A model generated the notes under the pieces. It was not told where the DNA came from. It saw only the letters and a program-made list of their open reading frames with translations, and did no database searches. The position numbers and the translations under genes are program-made. Of a DNA stretch of 64,000 nt, positions 1 through 9,611 are shown in pieces; within the stretch, counting starts at the first letter, position 1, and each line of letters starts with the position of its first letter. Origin of the DNA: Anaerolineales bacterium (GTDB taxonomy: Bacteria; Chloroflexota; Anaerolineae; Anaerolineales; UBA11579); NCBI GenBank assembly GCA_019637755.1, contig JAHBVC010000002.1:611865-675864 (forward strand). The letters are read 5' to 3'.

Positions 1-1160
1 AGGTGTACGGTATCCCAATAGAGATCGAGCAAGTCATAGGGCGTCATCTCGCTGACCACGCGGCCCTCGGCAATGCGGCTGCGCGCGCTGATCTCAGGGC
101 GCTTGAGCAAGTGAAACTCAAAGGTCCCGGCGGCCGCGGCGCGGATCTGCGCTTCGTCGATATACGCTTCCCACTCGCGCGGGTAAAACACCATCAGGCG
201 CGCAATCGCATCCTGCAACTGCTCGGGCGGCGGCAGCTTAGCGATGATATCCGCGGTAACGCTCAGTTCATTCTCTGGCCGTGCCACCCCAGTCCAAAAC
301 TTGCGGATGTGACGCAGTTGGCGCCAATCCAATTGAGTGTTGTGCTTCTGCACATCAGCGATGACAAAGTATTTGTCATCGCGCGCCTCGCCAAAATCCA
401 CGCGCTCAATCGAGCCCGGGTACACCACCGGGGGCTGGCCGCCCTCGTTGAGATCCTGCTTCTTGTGGATGTGGCCCAGTGCCACATAGTCAAGGCGCGT
501 GTCGCGCACCAGGCTGCCCGAAAGCACCAGGTCATTGCCCAGCATCACGGTGTGCTCGCCGCCATACACTGCGCCCTGCACTGAGGCATGCGCTGCCATC
601 ACAATCGGCATGCTGTGATCGGCAGCATCCAGGTACTCGTTGACGCGCCGGGTCAGGTACTCTTCCATCTGCGTGTAGATGTCATCGACCTCATCGCCCA
701 CGCTTTGCAGCGCGGCTAGCATCGCCGAGCGCGTCACCCACGGCAGGGCAATCACCTGCAGCGGCAGATCCCACAGATCCGCCGGGCCGAGGAACTGCGG
801 CTTGTCGAGTACTTTGATGAAGGGCACTTCCAGGGTGGCATATTCTTCCAGGGCGTGAGCACGGCCCAGGCTGGGCGAAAGGTCATGGTTGCCCACCAGC
901 AACAGGGTGGGGATCTGCGCCTTGGAAAGTTTGATCATGCGCCGGCCCCACTCGCGCATAAAGGTGGGCGCAGGGTTGCGATCCTTATACGCATCCCCGG
1001 CAAAGATCACCATATCGACCCGTTCCTGGATGGCGGTATCGATGATCTCGTCCAGTGAGCGCAAAAAGTCCATCACGCGGATCGGCAAGCCGGTTTCGGG
1101 GTCCTGGCGGCCGGTGTTGGCCATGTCAATGTGGGCGTCGGCGAAGTGCAGGATTTTCAT
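1..1160 (-). CDS. sbcD: DNA repair exonuclease SbcD/Mre11-type (3' end outside window)
   Basis: Nuclease subunit of the SbcCD complex, which acts on DNA ends and hairpins. The 386 visible residues begin at ATG 1160 and remain open to base 1, so the C-terminus is missing. Calcineurin-like metallophosphoesterase motifs appear in order: DAH (residues 8-10), GDAYKDRNP (about 55-63), GNHD (90-93), then a histidine-rich GHIH segment near residue 225. This order and spacing is typical of SbcD/Mre11. The start lies 8 nt after the stop of the C39-peptidase gene upstream, so the two are probably co-transcribed. The partner sbcC is expected just beyond the left edge but is not visible. Confidence 0.93.
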   Translation of the reverse strand, partial: MKILHFADAHIDMANTGRQDPETGLPIRVMDFLRSLDEIIDTAIQERVDMVIFAGDAYKDRNPAPTFMREWGRRMIKLSKAQIPTLLLVGNHDLSPSLGRAHALEEYATLEVPFIKVLDKPQFLGPADLWDLPLQVIALPWVTRSAMLAALQSVGDEVDDIYTQMEEYLTRRVNEYLDAADHSMPIVMAAHASVQGAVYGGEHTVMLGNDLVLSGSLVRDTRLDYVALGHIHKKQDLNEGGQPPVVYPGSIERVDFGEARDDKYFVIADVQKHNTQLDWRQLRHIRKFWTGVARPENELSVTADIIAKLPPPEQLQDAIARLMVFYPREWEAYIDEAQIRAAAAGTFEFHLLKRPEISARSRIAEGRVVSEMTPYDLLDLYWDTVH

Positions 1161-1168
1161 ACGTGTTC

Positions 1169-2500
1169 CTAGGGGCTTACTCCCAAGCGTTGCAACTGAG
1201 CAATGCCGGGGCCAAAATTAGGGTTGAGACGCACCGCCTCACGATAATCAGCGATGGCGTTATCCGTCTCGCCAATGGCTTCGCGTGCCAGGCCACGCCA
1301 GTAGATACTCTCCTCCAGCGTGGGCTCAGCAATGGTTTCCAACAACGTGACATTAGCCAGGGCAATCACATCCGCATAGCGGCCACTGTAGTAGTAAGCC
1401 CAGTATGGCCAGCTCTGATACCACAGCATGCGATACGGGCGCGTCTCAGGGTCGAGGCCCTGGTAGAGCTGAAAGGCGTAATCGTAGGCATGCGCTGCGT
1501 CGGCATATTCCAACAGGCGCACATGATTGGTGCCGACATTGAACCAGGCATAGTAGGCATCCAGCCCGCTGAGGGTCTCGCTATCGGCGCGGGCGGTCTG
1601 CATGGCATGCGTGAAGGCCCATTGCTCATCCGCCCAGGGGCCAAGCGCCTCCAGCAGCGCGGCTTGCTGTGCCTGCGGGTACACCACAATAAACAGGAAG
1701 TTGAACTGGCGCCAAGCGGAATAGAAATCCGCATAGGGCCAGCGCATGTTCTTGCCCGTATCGCTCTCGCCCCCGCGCTCGTAGGTATCCTGCACGATGA
1801 AGACACCTTCGGCATCGTCGTAACCAGTGACAAATTGGTAGTGCCCCAGCCACGAGTATTTGCCGCTGGCATCGGTGGTGTAGTAGCCCTTCTCGACGAT
1901 GGCGGGGAAGCCAGCCGCCAGCAGGCGCTTGAGCGTATCCATCTCGCCGCCCATGCGGATGAGGGCCTGCATGCCGGGCACCTGCGTGTTGGCAAAGTCC
2001 TCCATCTCATAGGGCATCACGTTCTTGTCTTCCGGTTGGTTGGGGTTGCTGCCAATGCCGGGTTTGACGTAACGTGCCACGTCATCACGGTCGCCCTCCC
2101 AGCCCCAGAAGTTGAGCGCCATGGTCATATTGGCCGGGCCGCAATAGTTCCAGCGGTTGTGCTGGTCTACATAGGTGAAGCCACCCAATTGCACCTGAGG
2201 CGGCAGTGGCACCGCCGTGGCCGGCTGCGTCGCCTGCGGCGTGCGGGTGGGCAGCTGTGTAGGTTGGCTGATGGTGGTGATTTGCGGCTGGAACACCGCC
2301 TCTTGTGGTGGATTGAAGAAATAGACGATACGGGTGCGCAGTGCCTCGAGGCGCCACGCCAGGCGCTCTTTAACCGGCGGCAGGTTATAGATCAGCAGGA
2401 CCAGCAACAGGCCCGCCAGCAGGATCGCCAGCACGCGCAGCCATTTTGGTGTGGGTGGGCGGCGGCGACGGTTACTGGGGCGAAGATAGGAGTCTTGCAT
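1169..2500 (-). CDS. membrane-anchored C39-like cysteine peptidase with TPR tail
   Basis: 443 aa. A positively charged N-terminus precedes one membrane segment (about residues 22-40), a Pro/Thr-rich linker and a peptidase C39-like domain. The probable catalytic Cys is in NYCGPANM and the His in LGHYQFVTGY. The C-terminal third carries TPR-like repeats (YWRGLAREAIGETDNAIADY). The catalytic domain is probably extracellular. C39-like domains cleave peptides, classically double-glycine leaders, but no substrate peptide is seen nearby. ATG 2500 is chosen over TTG 2509 because a TAGAAT box ends 12 nt upstream of the ATG, leaving almost no leader. The gene runs into sbcD with 8 nt between them. Confidence 0.8.
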   Translation of the reverse strand: MQDSYLRPSNRRRRPPTPKWLRVLAILLAGLLLVLLIYNLPPVKERLAWRLEALRTRIVYFFNPPQEAVFQPQITTISQPTQLPTRTPQATQPATAVPLPPQVQLGGFTYVDQHNRWNYCGPANMTMALNFWGWEGDRDDVARYVKPGIGSNPNQPEDKNVMPYEMEDFANTQVPGMQALIRMGGEMDTLKRLLAAGFPAIVEKGYYTTDASGKYSWLGHYQFVTGYDDAEGVFIVQDTYERGGESDTGKNMRWPYADFYSAWRQFNFLFIVVYPQAQQAALLEALGPWADEQWAFTHAMQTARADSETLSGLDAYYAWFNVGTNHVRLLEYADAAHAYDYAFQLYQGLDPETRPYRMLWYQSWPYWAYYYSGRYADVIALANVTLLETIAEPTLEESIYWRGLAREAIGETDNAIADYREAVRLNPNFGPGIAQLQRLGVSP

Positions 2501-2512
2501 GCGCTGCAAACG

Positions 2513-2518
2513 ATTCTA
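2513..2518 (-). promoter_or_regulatory. -10 box of the C39 peptidase gene
   Basis: TAGAAT on the minus strand, 12 nt before ATG 2500. Transcription would start only about 5 nt before the start codon. No convincing -35 element is seen. Confidence 0.4.
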
Positions 2519-2558
2519 TCATCCGCAGATTAAGGCCAGCAGAGCAGGCCGGCCGGGG

Positions 2559-3386
2559 TCAGCCCCGCGTGGCGCGCTCCGCGGCAACCGCCTGCAGGCT
2601 GGCCGCCTCAACGATGTTGGGTGCCAGGCGGCCCAGATACCACACCAGGCGCGCCCGCGCCGGCGCCACGATGGTGGCCGCATTGCGCTCCACGCCGCGC
2701 AGCGCTTCGGCGGCGAACTTATCGGCCGGATACGGCGGCCCGGCCAGTTTGGTGAGGAAGCGGCGCACATTGGGCGTCCAGGGCATATTCTTGATATCGG
2801 CCGGGGGCGGCGCATCCAGCATGGGCGTCTCCACCGAAGCGGGGCACAAAACGCTGACGCACACACCTTGCGCAGCGGCCTCAATGCGCAAACTATGGCT
2901 CAGGCCCACGATGGCATGCTTGGTCATTGCGTACGGGGTCAGCAATGGCGCTGGGCCGAGGCCGGCCAGCGAGGCGGTGTTAATAATGTGCCCACGCCCC
3001 TGGCGCAGCATCTGTGGGTAAGCGGCCGCCACCCCGTTTAACGTACCGTTGATATTGATATCAATAATGCGCTGCCAAGCTTCCGCCGGAATTTCGGAGA
3101 CTTCCCCCGCAATGCCAATGCCAGCATTGTTGAACAAGTAGTCAAGGTGGCCGTGCTGCTGGACAATAGCATCCACGCATTTCTGGAAAGCCTTAGCGTC
3201 ACGCACATCCAGTTTCACTGCTGCGGCCTGTGCGCCGCACGCCGCGGCCACAGCCTGGGCAGCAGCCAAATCTATATCCGCCACGGTCACCCAGCCGCCC
3301 CGCGCGGCAATCGCCTGCGCCAAGGCGCGGCCAATTCCCGAACCGCCGCCGGTAATCAGTACTGTGGAGTTTTTCCATCGTTCCAT
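2559..3386 (-). CDS. SDR-family NAD(P)-dependent oxidoreductase
   Basis: 275 aa classical short-chain dehydrogenase. The N-terminal Rossmann motif TGGGSGIG is at residues 12-19, NNAGI follows near residue 87, and the catalytic YAMTK is near residue 152. The C-terminal 90 residues are longer than a minimal SDR and may be a substrate or membrane-proximal region. The start is supported by GGAGG 7 nt before ATG 3386. The gene diverges from the DEAD-box helicase. The substrate cannot be told from the sequence; acyl-chain or polyol SDRs of this size are common. Confidence 0.9.
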   Translation of the reverse strand: MERWKNSTVLITGGGSGIGRALAQAIAARGGWVTVADIDLAAAQAVAAACGAQAAAVKLDVRDAKAFQKCVDAIVQQHGHLDYLFNNAGIGIAGEVSEIPAEAWQRIIDININGTLNGVAAAYPQMLRQGRGHIINTASLAGLGPAPLLTPYAMTKHAIVGLSHSLRIEAAAQGVCVSVLCPASVETPMLDAPPPADIKNMPWTPNVRRFLTKLAGPPYPADKFAAEALRGVERNAATIVAPARARLVWYLGRLAPNIVEAASLQAVAAERATRG

Positions 3387-3463
3387 GTGTACACCTCCAA
3401 GGCTGGCTTCATTATTGCATAGAAACTTCAGTGAAATAGGCGTGTATCCCTAGGGTGTACCAC

Positions 3464-3469
3464 TATAAT
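3464..3469 (+). promoter_or_regulatory. -10 box of the DEAD-box helicase gene
   Basis: A perfect TATAAT. Transcription from it would begin around 3476, downstream of the in-frame ATG at 3468 that would otherwise be a candidate start. The box therefore argues for ATG 3501. Confidence 0.55.
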
Positions 3470-3500
3470 GAAGATCATTCTCGAAACAAGAAAGCAGTAC

Positions 3501-4970
3501 ATGGAAAACTCAATCACCCCTCCGAGCCTCCCCGAAACCACGTTGACCCAGTTGAGCGCCCGCATCCAGGACGCGGCGCAGCGCGCTCACTGGAGCCAAC
3601 TGACCCCGGTGCAAGCCAAAGCCATCCCCTATATGCTCGCCGGCAAAGACCTGATGGTGCAAGCACGCACCGGCAGCGGCAAAACCGGCGCCTTCCTGCT
3701 GCCAATGCTCGAACGGCTGGACGCCAGCCGCAAAGAGCCACAGGCGCTGGTGCTGGTGCCCACGCGTGAGCTGGCCAGCCAGGTGACCAAAGACGCCCAG
3801 GTGCTGTTTCCCGGCAGCGGACTGGAGGTGGTGCCCGTGTATGGTGGTGTAGGCTACGGCCCGCAACTCGAAGGCTTCCAGCGCGGCGCCCAGGTGATCG
3901 TGGGCACGCCGGGCCGCGTGCTCGATCATTTGCTCAAACGCAATCTGAACTTGAACGCGCTGCGCATGCTGGTGCTCGACGAAGCCGACCGTATGCTTTC
4001 GATGGGCTTCTATCCAGACATGCTGGAAGTACAACGTTACCTGCCCCAACAAGGCGTACAGGCCAGCATGTTCTCGGCCACCTTCCCGCAGACGGTGCAA
4101 AGCCTGGCGCAGCGCTTTTTGGATGCGCCCGATTTCCTCGCCCTCAGCCGTGACCATGTGCACGTTACCAACGTAGAGCATGTAGTGATGACCGTGCCGC
4201 GCATGGATAAGGACCGCACGCTGGTGCGTTTGCTGGAGATCGAGAACCCCCACCAAGCCATCATTTTCTGCAACACCAAGGTGCGCGTGAACTACGTCAC
4301 CACGGTGCTGCAACGTTTTGGCTTCAACGCCGCCGAACTGAGTTCAGAGCTTTCGCAGGCGGCGCGCGAGAAAGTGCTGGCGCAACTCAAGGATGGCTCG
4401 CTGAACTTTCTGGTGGCCACGGATGTTGCCGCCCGCGGCATCGACATTCCTGAGCTTGAACTGGTGATCCTCTATGAGCCGCCCGAAGAAGCCGAGTTGT
4501 ACATCCACCGCGCCGGCCGCACCGGGCGCGCCGGAGCGGGCGGCGTGGCGATCAGCCTGATCATCACCGGCCTGGAGGAGCGCGAGCTCAAGAAGATCGC
4601 GGCGATCTACAAGATCGAGTTCACCGAGCGCCCCGCCCCCACTGAAGACGAGGTGGCCAGCATCCTCGGGCAGCGCCTCACCGCCCAGCTGGAAGCCCAG
4701 CTACGCGGGCGCGACAAACTGCAGGTGGAGCGCAGCCAGCGCTTCCGCGCCCTGGCGCGCCAATTGGCCGAGAACGACGAAGGCCAGGCACTGTTGGCGA
4801 TGCTGCTGGATGATAGCTACCACGCCGCGGCCCACCCGCAGCAACTGATCGCCGCGGCATCGGCAGCCGCCAAGCCTGTGCCCGCTCGCCCGCAAGGCGG
4901 CGCGGAGCGGGATGGCGGCCGCCGGCGTGACAATGCCCGCCGTGGCGACCGTGGCCGCCGGCGCAGCTAA
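3501..4970 (+). CDS. DEAD-box ATP-dependent RNA helicase
   Basis: 489 aa. RNA helicase of the DEAD family, acting in RNA unwinding, ribosome assembly or cold adaptation. The motifs are complete: Q motif (WSQLTPVQ), motif I (ARTGSGKT), PTREL, TPGR, motif II (DEAD), SAT, ARGID and HRAGRTGR. The C-terminal tail is rich in Arg and Gly, as in RhlE/CsdA-type helicases with RNA-binding tails. ATG 3501 is preferred over ATG 3468: it has an AGAAAG sequence 6 nt upstream, whereas 3468 overlaps the -10 box. The gene stops 1 nt before the stop of the convergent glycosyltransferase gene. Confidence 0.93.
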   Translation: MENSITPPSLPETTLTQLSARIQDAAQRAHWSQLTPVQAKAIPYMLAGKDLMVQARTGSGKTGAFLLPMLERLDASRKEPQALVLVPTRELASQVTKDAQVLFPGSGLEVVPVYGGVGYGPQLEGFQRGAQVIVGTPGRVLDHLLKRNLNLNALRMLVLDEADRMLSMGFYPDMLEVQRYLPQQGVQASMFSATFPQTVQSLAQRFLDAPDFLALSRDHVHVTNVEHVVMTVPRMDKDRTLVRLLEIENPHQAIIFCNTKVRVNYVTTVLQRFGFNAAELSSELSQAAREKVLAQLKDGSLNFLVATDVAARGIDIPELELVILYEPPEEAELYIHRAGRTGRAGAGGVAISLIITGLEERELKKIAAIYKIEFTERPAPTEDEVASILGQRLTAQLEAQLRGRDKLQVERSQRFRALARQLAENDEGQALLAMLLDDSYHAAAHPQQLIAAASAAAKPVPARPQGGAERDGGRRRDNARRGDRGRRRS

Positions 4971-4971
4971 C

Positions 4972-6501
4972 TTACGGCGCGGGAACGCGCAGATCGTAGA
5001 TGATGTAGCCAGGCCCGGATTTCCACACCGGGTAGTTTTGCTGCAGTAATTGTTCGATCTCAGGCTGGCGCGCCAGCTCATCCATTTCGGTGATCAGGAA
5101 GTACTCTTTACCCGCCACCTCCTGGCGAAACCAGTCTTCCAGGTCCACCGTCTGGCCGGCCAATTGGCGCAGGGCAAAATCCGCCGCAGACATCCAGTTG
5201 CTTACCGAGCGCCAGCCCCAGTATTCCAGGCGATAGCCGTAATCTGGGGTGATGGCGATCAGAGAGGCAGTGCGCGGGAATAATCCAGATATCTGCTGCC
5301 AGAAGGCGGGCTGCTGGCGATAGTCTTCACGTTTGAGCTCAGCGCGCGCAGTCCACCCTTGGATGGCTACAAACACCAGCAAGACGGCCAGCAGCGCCGC
5401 GGCCTTGAGGCGCGGCGCGCCCTGCAGGCGCCCAGCCATCTGTTGCGCAAAGACCGCCAGGCCCAGCGCCACAATCGGCACCAGCGGCAATTGGTAATAG
5501 TCATGGCTGGCGATATGATAGGGCAGCACCAACGCGTAGACCAGGTAGCCAGCCCACAGCGCCAGCAACAGCGCCCGATCCGCTTTGCGGGTTAGCATCC
5601 CCACGCCCAGCAATGCGGCGAGGAAGAATTCAAAGCCCACCACCCTACTGATATTGGCATTGGCTTGCAGCCAAAAGCCAGGGGTCAACCACAATTGGGG
5701 GAAGAAGCGCAAACTGAATTGAGATTGCAATTCGCCCGTTACCCACAAACCATAAATATAGAAAGCCATGTAAGGCAACAAGGCCAGGAACGCCATCAGC
5801 CACACCTGGCGATTGCGCACAGCGCCGCGCCAGCCTAGTTTCACCAAGGGCACGCTGATGAACGCCGCCGCCAACGGAAAGATTACCACTGTTTTGGCGA
5901 AGATCGCCAGGCCGGCCAGCAGCCCGGCGGCCGCCGCCCAACGCCAACTGGGTTGGCGCTCCCAGCGCAGCAAGGCATACAGCGCGGCGATCATCAGCGC
6001 CACCATCAGCGGGTCTGGCTGGAAGGCGCGGCTGGCGAATACGAGGTAGGGTGTGAACAAATAGAACGCCAACGCAAACACAGCGCCGTTGGTGCCTGCC
6101 ACTCGGCGGGTGAGCTGCAGCAGGGCCACCCCGCCCAGCAGCCAACAGAGACTGGCCAGCAGGCGCGGCACCCACAGGGCTTCCTGGCCCAACAGGCTAT
6201 ACAGGCTGGCCGAGATGCGTTCCATAATGGGCGGCTCGATCAGGCCTTGCGCTTTCCATTGAGTCACCGCCAGCTCGCGCTGCCAATCCGCAGCTGTGCC
6301 CAGAGTGGCATAGTACATGCCGCGCGCCTTAAGCGCCGAATACAACTGGCGCGTGGGGTGAAAATCCAATGGCGGATCACTGAGATCGTACAGGCGCAGG
6401 GCCGCGGCCGCCACGAAGAGCAGCAGCACCGTCACACGGTATAGCCAGGGGAATTGGTCAAAAGCTATTTTGGGGGTCTGGGGGGTATCGCTTGAAGTCA
6501 T
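4972..6501 (-). CDS. GT39-like (ArnT/PMT-type) membrane glycosyltransferase
   Basis: 509 aa polytopic membrane protein with about 10-12 hydrophobic segments and a short soluble C-terminal domain. The first segment (residues about 19-37) is followed by a loop with DFHPTRQ, in the position of the acidic loop used by dolichyl/undecaprenyl-phosphate sugar-dependent transferases. It probably moves a sugar from a lipid carrier to a lipid or protein outside the membrane. ATG 6501 is used. A longer reading to 6711 would run through the terminator at 6571-6609, so it is rejected. Acceptor and donor are unknown. Confidence 0.8.
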   Translation of the reverse strand: MTSSDTPQTPKIAFDQFPWLYRVTVLLLFVAAAALRLYDLSDPPLDFHPTRQLYSALKARGMYYATLGTAADWQRELAVTQWKAQGLIEPPIMERISASLYSLLGQEALWVPRLLASLCWLLGGVALLQLTRRVAGTNGAVFALAFYLFTPYLVFASRAFQPDPLMVALMIAALYALLRWERQPSWRWAAAAGLLAGLAIFAKTVVIFPLAAAFISVPLVKLGWRGAVRNRQVWLMAFLALLPYMAFYIYGLWVTGELQSQFSLRFFPQLWLTPGFWLQANANISRVVGFEFFLAALLGVGMLTRKADRALLLALWAGYLVYALVLPYHIASHDYYQLPLVPIVALGLAVFAQQMAGRLQGAPRLKAAALLAVLLVFVAIQGWTARAELKREDYRQQPAFWQQISGLFPRTASLIAITPDYGYRLEYWGWRSVSNWMSAADFALRQLAGQTVDLEDWFRQEVAGKEYFLITEMDELARQPEIEQLLQQNYPVWKSGPGYIIYDLRVPAP

Positions 6502-6570
6502 CGTTTTCTCGCTGGCCGCGCCGCCTGCGCCACCACGCCTACGATACCATTTTTGTCTCTGCCTGCACCA

Positions 6571-6609
6571 CAAAAGCAACGGGCGTTCACCCGTGGGTGA
6601 ACGCCCGTT
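6571..6609 (-). terminator. intrinsic terminator of the Gly/Asn/Asp-rich protein gene
   Basis: A perfect 15-bp inverted repeat (6578-6592 with 6595-6609, 2-nt loop), followed on the minus strand by GCTTTTG. It lies just after the stop at 6632. Confidence 0.8.
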
Positions 6610-6631
6610 GTATACCTCATGGCAGCACAGC

Positions 6632-7351
6632 TTAGTTGATGTTGACAAACAAGTTGAGCAGATTATCCAGCAGGGACGGCGTACGGCCGGAGAGATCCCC
6701 CTGCGCGTCAACGTTCACTTGCGCATCCGTCACCAGGTCTGCATCGGCGTTCACGTCAAGCACCGTGTTGTTGAGCAGTGGGGTGTTCAACTGCAGGGCG
6801 GAGTCGCTCTGCGCCTGGATGGGGGCTAGGCTGGCATCGGTGGTGGAGTGAATGCACAGCAGGCCCAGGAAGCAGCGCTGGGTTTCGCCGGCGTTCACAT
6901 CGGCATTGACGAAGAGGCCACCATCCTGCGAATTGGCATTGACGTCAAGCCACGCGCCGTCCGCCGAGGTGCTGGCGGTGTTGACGCGAGCATCCAAACA
7001 CAGTAGGCCGAGGAAACAATTGGCGTCGGCGCCCGGAGTGCCACCGTTGCCGTCGTTACCCCCGTTGCCATCCTCCCCATTGCCATCGTTGCCATTCCCG
7101 TTGCCATTATCCCCGCCATTGTCATTGCCGTTCCCATCCCCAGGAACGGAGATGTTTACATCCCCGCTCCCCGTATCGGGGCGGTCAGACTCGGTGCGGG
7201 TTTCTTTGAAGGCCTGAATAGCGGCCTCCAGCGGCGGCGAGCTAAAGCGTACACCGGCGGCTGCCACGCCCCAAACACACAGGGTGGCGGCGCCCAAGAG
7301 AGCCAGTACAGTAGCAAGCAGCCATTTACGACGATTGTTTTGCGTTTCCAT
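6632..7351 (-). CDS. secreted Gly/Asn/Asp-rich protein with duplicated CFLGLLC motif
   Basis: 239 aa, not recognised. Signal-peptide-like N-terminus (basic residues, then LLATVLALLGAATL). A low-complexity stretch of about 50 residues made of Gly, Asn and Asp follows. Two copies of CFLGLLC then come about 50 residues apart, each after a short linker. The C-terminal half alternates Val/Ala/Asn/Asp in the manner of beta-rich secreted proteins. ATG 7351 is chosen over ATG 7363 because GGAGG sits 5 nt before it. It has its own terminator and is monocistronic. Function unknown; an extracellular or cell-wall protein is likely. The paired cysteines suggest disulfides. Confidence 0.65.
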   Translation of the reverse strand: METQNNRRKWLLATVLALLGAATLCVWGVAAAGVRFSSPPLEAAIQAFKETRTESDRPDTGSGDVNISVPGDGNGNDNGGDNGNGNGNDGNGEDGNGGNDGNGGTPGADANCFLGLLCLDARVNTASTSADGAWLDVNANSQDGGLFVNADVNAGETQRCFLGLLCIHSTTDASLAPIQAQSDSALQLNTPLLNNTVLDVNADADLVTDAQVNVDAQGDLSGRTPSLLDNLLNLFVNIN

Positions 7352-7494
7352 TGATACCTCCATGAGTAAATACGCTGTGCTGCTATCGAGGGGAACGCAT
7401 CGTCTTGACCCACGTTACCGCGGCGCGCATTAAGAGAATCGCTTGAGGATTAAGACTCTTTGCAGACTTGCAAAGTAGCAGCGCACTGGGCAAC

Positions 7495-7525
7495 AAAAAA
7501 TGCGAGCCAATGGCTCGCATTTTTG
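7495..7525 (-). terminator. dnaK terminator
   Basis: Hairpin with 13-bp arms (7497-7509 and 7511-7523) and A/T runs on both sides. On the minus strand it ends in a T6 run, just after the dnaK stop at 7547. Confidence 0.85.
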
Positions 7526-7546
7526 TTAGTACATAACTTGTGGGGC

Positions 7547-9448
7547 TTAGGCCTCGCGAAATTCGCCTTCCACCACACCTTCATCACTATGGCCGTGCCC
7601 ATTGGCCCCGTTATGGGTAGCCTGGGGGTCAGCCGCGGCGGCTTGCTCCTGCGCGTAAAGCTGCTGGCTGATGGCGTGGAACGCGTTCTGCAAGTCCTCG
7701 CTACGCTGCTGGATGCGCTGGCGGTCTTCGCCTTCCACAGCGCTGCGTAACTCCTGCACCTTGGCTTCGATGCTGCTGCGCTCGGCAGCCGGCAGTTTAT
7801 CGCCCAGCTCCTTTAAAGTCTTCTCAGTTTGATAAGCCAGGCTGTCGGCGGCGTTGCGCGCCTCCACCAGCTCACGGCGCTGGCGATCTTCGCTCTCATG
7901 CGCCTTGGCTTGCTCAACCATGCGCTCCACCTCGCTCTGGCTGAGATTGGTGGAGGCGGTGACGGTGATGCGTTGCTCCTTGCCGCTGGCCTTGTCCTTG
8001 GCGGTCACGCTGAGGATGCCATTGGCGTCAATGTCAAAGGTCACCTCTACCTGCGGTACGCCGCGCGGCGCCGCGGGGATACCATCCAGGCGAAAGTGGC
8101 CCAGGCTCATGTTGTCGGCGGCCTGGGTGCGCTCACCCTGCAGGATGTGAATGTCCACCGCGGTTTGGTTGTCATCGGCGGTGGAGTAGACCTCGGTCTT
8201 CTTCACCGGGATGGTGGTGTTGCGCTCGATCATCTTGGTCATCACGCCACCCAGGGTTTCAACCCCCAGCGAGAGCGGCGTAACATCCAGCAGCAGCACA
8301 TCCTTGACCTCACCACCCAGCACGCCGGCCTGGATGGCGGCGCCTACGGCCACCACCTCATCCGGATTGACGCCCTTATGCGGCTCTTTGCCGCTCAGGC
8401 TGCGCACCAACTCTTGCACCATCGGCATGCGCGTGGAGCCACCCACCAGCACAACTTCGTCAATCGCGCTGGTCGCCAGGCCCGCATCCTTCATGGCGGC
8501 CTCGAACGGGCCGCGCAGGCGGGTCAGCAGGCTCTCGGTCAGTTGTTCGAACTTGGCGCGGCTGAGCTTGTACTGCAAGTGCTTGGGGCCGGAGGCATCC
8601 GCGGTGACGTAGGGCAAGTTGATGTCGGTCTCGGTCAAGGTGGACAGCTCGATCTTGGCCTTCTCCGCAGCCTCACGCAGGCGTTGCAGTGCCTGGCGGT
8701 CGGCGCGCAGGTCAATACCGTGATCCTTCTTGTACTCGTCGGCCAGCCAGTTGACGATGGCTTCATCCCAGTCATCACCACCCAGGTGCGTATCACCGTT
8801 GGTGCTCTTGACCTCGATCACGCCGTCGCCCACTTCCAACAGGCTGACATCGAAAGTACCACCGCCCAGGTCGAAGACCAGAATGGTTTCATTGGCCTTC
8901 TTGTCGAGCCCGTAGGCCAGGGCAGCCGCGGTAGGCTCGTTGATGATGCGCAGGACTTCGAGGCCGGCGATCTTGCCGGCATCCTTGGTGGCCTGGCGCT
9001 GGCTGTCGTTGAAGTACGCCGGCACGGTGATCACCGCCTGGCTGACCTTCTCGCCCAGGTAGGCTTCGGCATCCGCCTTGAGCTTACCCAGCACCATCGC
9101 CGAGATCTCCTGCGGGCTGTATTGCTTGCCGGTGGCGGGCAGCTTGACGCGCGCATCACCGCCGGGGCCTTCGATCACCTCATAGGGCACCATCTTGCGC
9201 TCCTCGGCCACATCCGCATAGCGGCGGCCAATGAAACGCTTGATCGAGGATACGGTGTTCTCCGGGTTGATCACCGCCTGGCGCTTGGCGGTTTGGCCCA
9301 CCAGGCGCTCGCCGTTCTTGCTAAACGCCACTACGGAAGGCAGCAGGCGGCCGCCCTCAGCGGTCGAGATGACGGTAGGCTCACCGCCCTCGATGGTGGC
9401 GACCACACTGTTGGTGGTTCCCAGGTCAATTCCTATGATTTTGGACAT
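7547..9448 (-). CDS. dnaK: molecular chaperone DnaK (Hsp70)
   Basis: 633 aa, the normal length. The N-terminal ATPase domain opens with [12 protein letters not shown]. The phosphate motif [17 protein letters not shown] and the adenosine motif LVGGSTRMP are intact. The substrate-binding domain contains [11 protein letters not shown]. The C-terminal tail is acidic but ends REA rather than EEVD-like. AGGAG lies 6 nt upstream of ATG 9448. No grpE, dnaJ or hrcA is adjacent, and no CIRCE operator is seen in the 160 nt upstream. Confidence 0.98.
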   Translation of the reverse strand: MSKIIGIDLGTTNSVVATIEGGEPTVISTAEGGRLLPSVVAFSKNGERLVGQTAKRQAVINPENTVSSIKRFIGRRYADVAEERKMVPYEVIEGPGGDARVKLPATGKQYSPQEISAMVLGKLKADAEAYLGEKVSQAVITVPAYFNDSQRQATKDAGKIAGLEVLRIINEPTAAALAYGLDKKANETILVFDLGGGTFDVSLLEVGDGVIEVKSTNGDTHLGGDDWDEAIVNWLADEYKKDHGIDLRADRQALQRLREAAEKAKIELSTLTETDINLPYVTADASGPKHLQYKLSRAKFEQLTESLLTRLRGPFEAAMKDAGLATSAIDEVVLVGGSTRMPMVQELVRSLSGKEPHKGVNPDEVVAVGAAIQAGVLGGEVKDVLLLDVTPLSLGVETLGGVMTKMIERNTTIPVKKTEVYSTADDNQTAVDIHILQGERTQAADNMSLGHFRLDGIPAAPRGVPQVEVTFDIDANGILSVTAKDKASGKEQRITVTASTNLSQSEVERMVEQAKAHESEDRQRRELVEARNAADSLAYQTEKTLKELGDKLPAAERSSIEAKVQELRSAVEGEDRQRIQQRSEDLQNAFHAISQQLYAQEQAAAADPQATHNGANGHGHSDEGVVEGEFREA

Positions 9449-9611
9449 GTTCGTTCTCCTATTAGTAAGTTGTGTACGGTTTGCTCACATACATGCGCCA
9501 GAATACTGCGCCAACACAAGAGCGGCGTTAACACGGCGTTGGATTCGTATTAGTATGGGCGGTTACAATGACCGGCACATCTGTTGACCCCTGTTTTGGA
9601 GCCTGTATTTG

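Noticed and set aside
1055..2533. 492-residue open frame opposite the C39 peptidase gene
   Set aside because: No domain motif; the minus strand encodes a coherent protein with signal, catalytic and TPR regions.
4972..6711. Extended start of the GT39-like gene to 6711
   Set aside because: Would place the terminator hairpin at 6571-6609 and other minus-strand structures inside the coding region; ATG 6501 precedes the first membrane segment properly.
7829..9553. 574-residue open frame on the plus strand opposite dnaK
   Set aside because: Antisense shadow of a highly conserved chaperone; the composition is that of a reverse-read GC-rich gene.
9449..9608. CIRCE operator before dnaK
   Set aside because: No TTAGCACTC-N9-GAGTGCTAA type repeat found.
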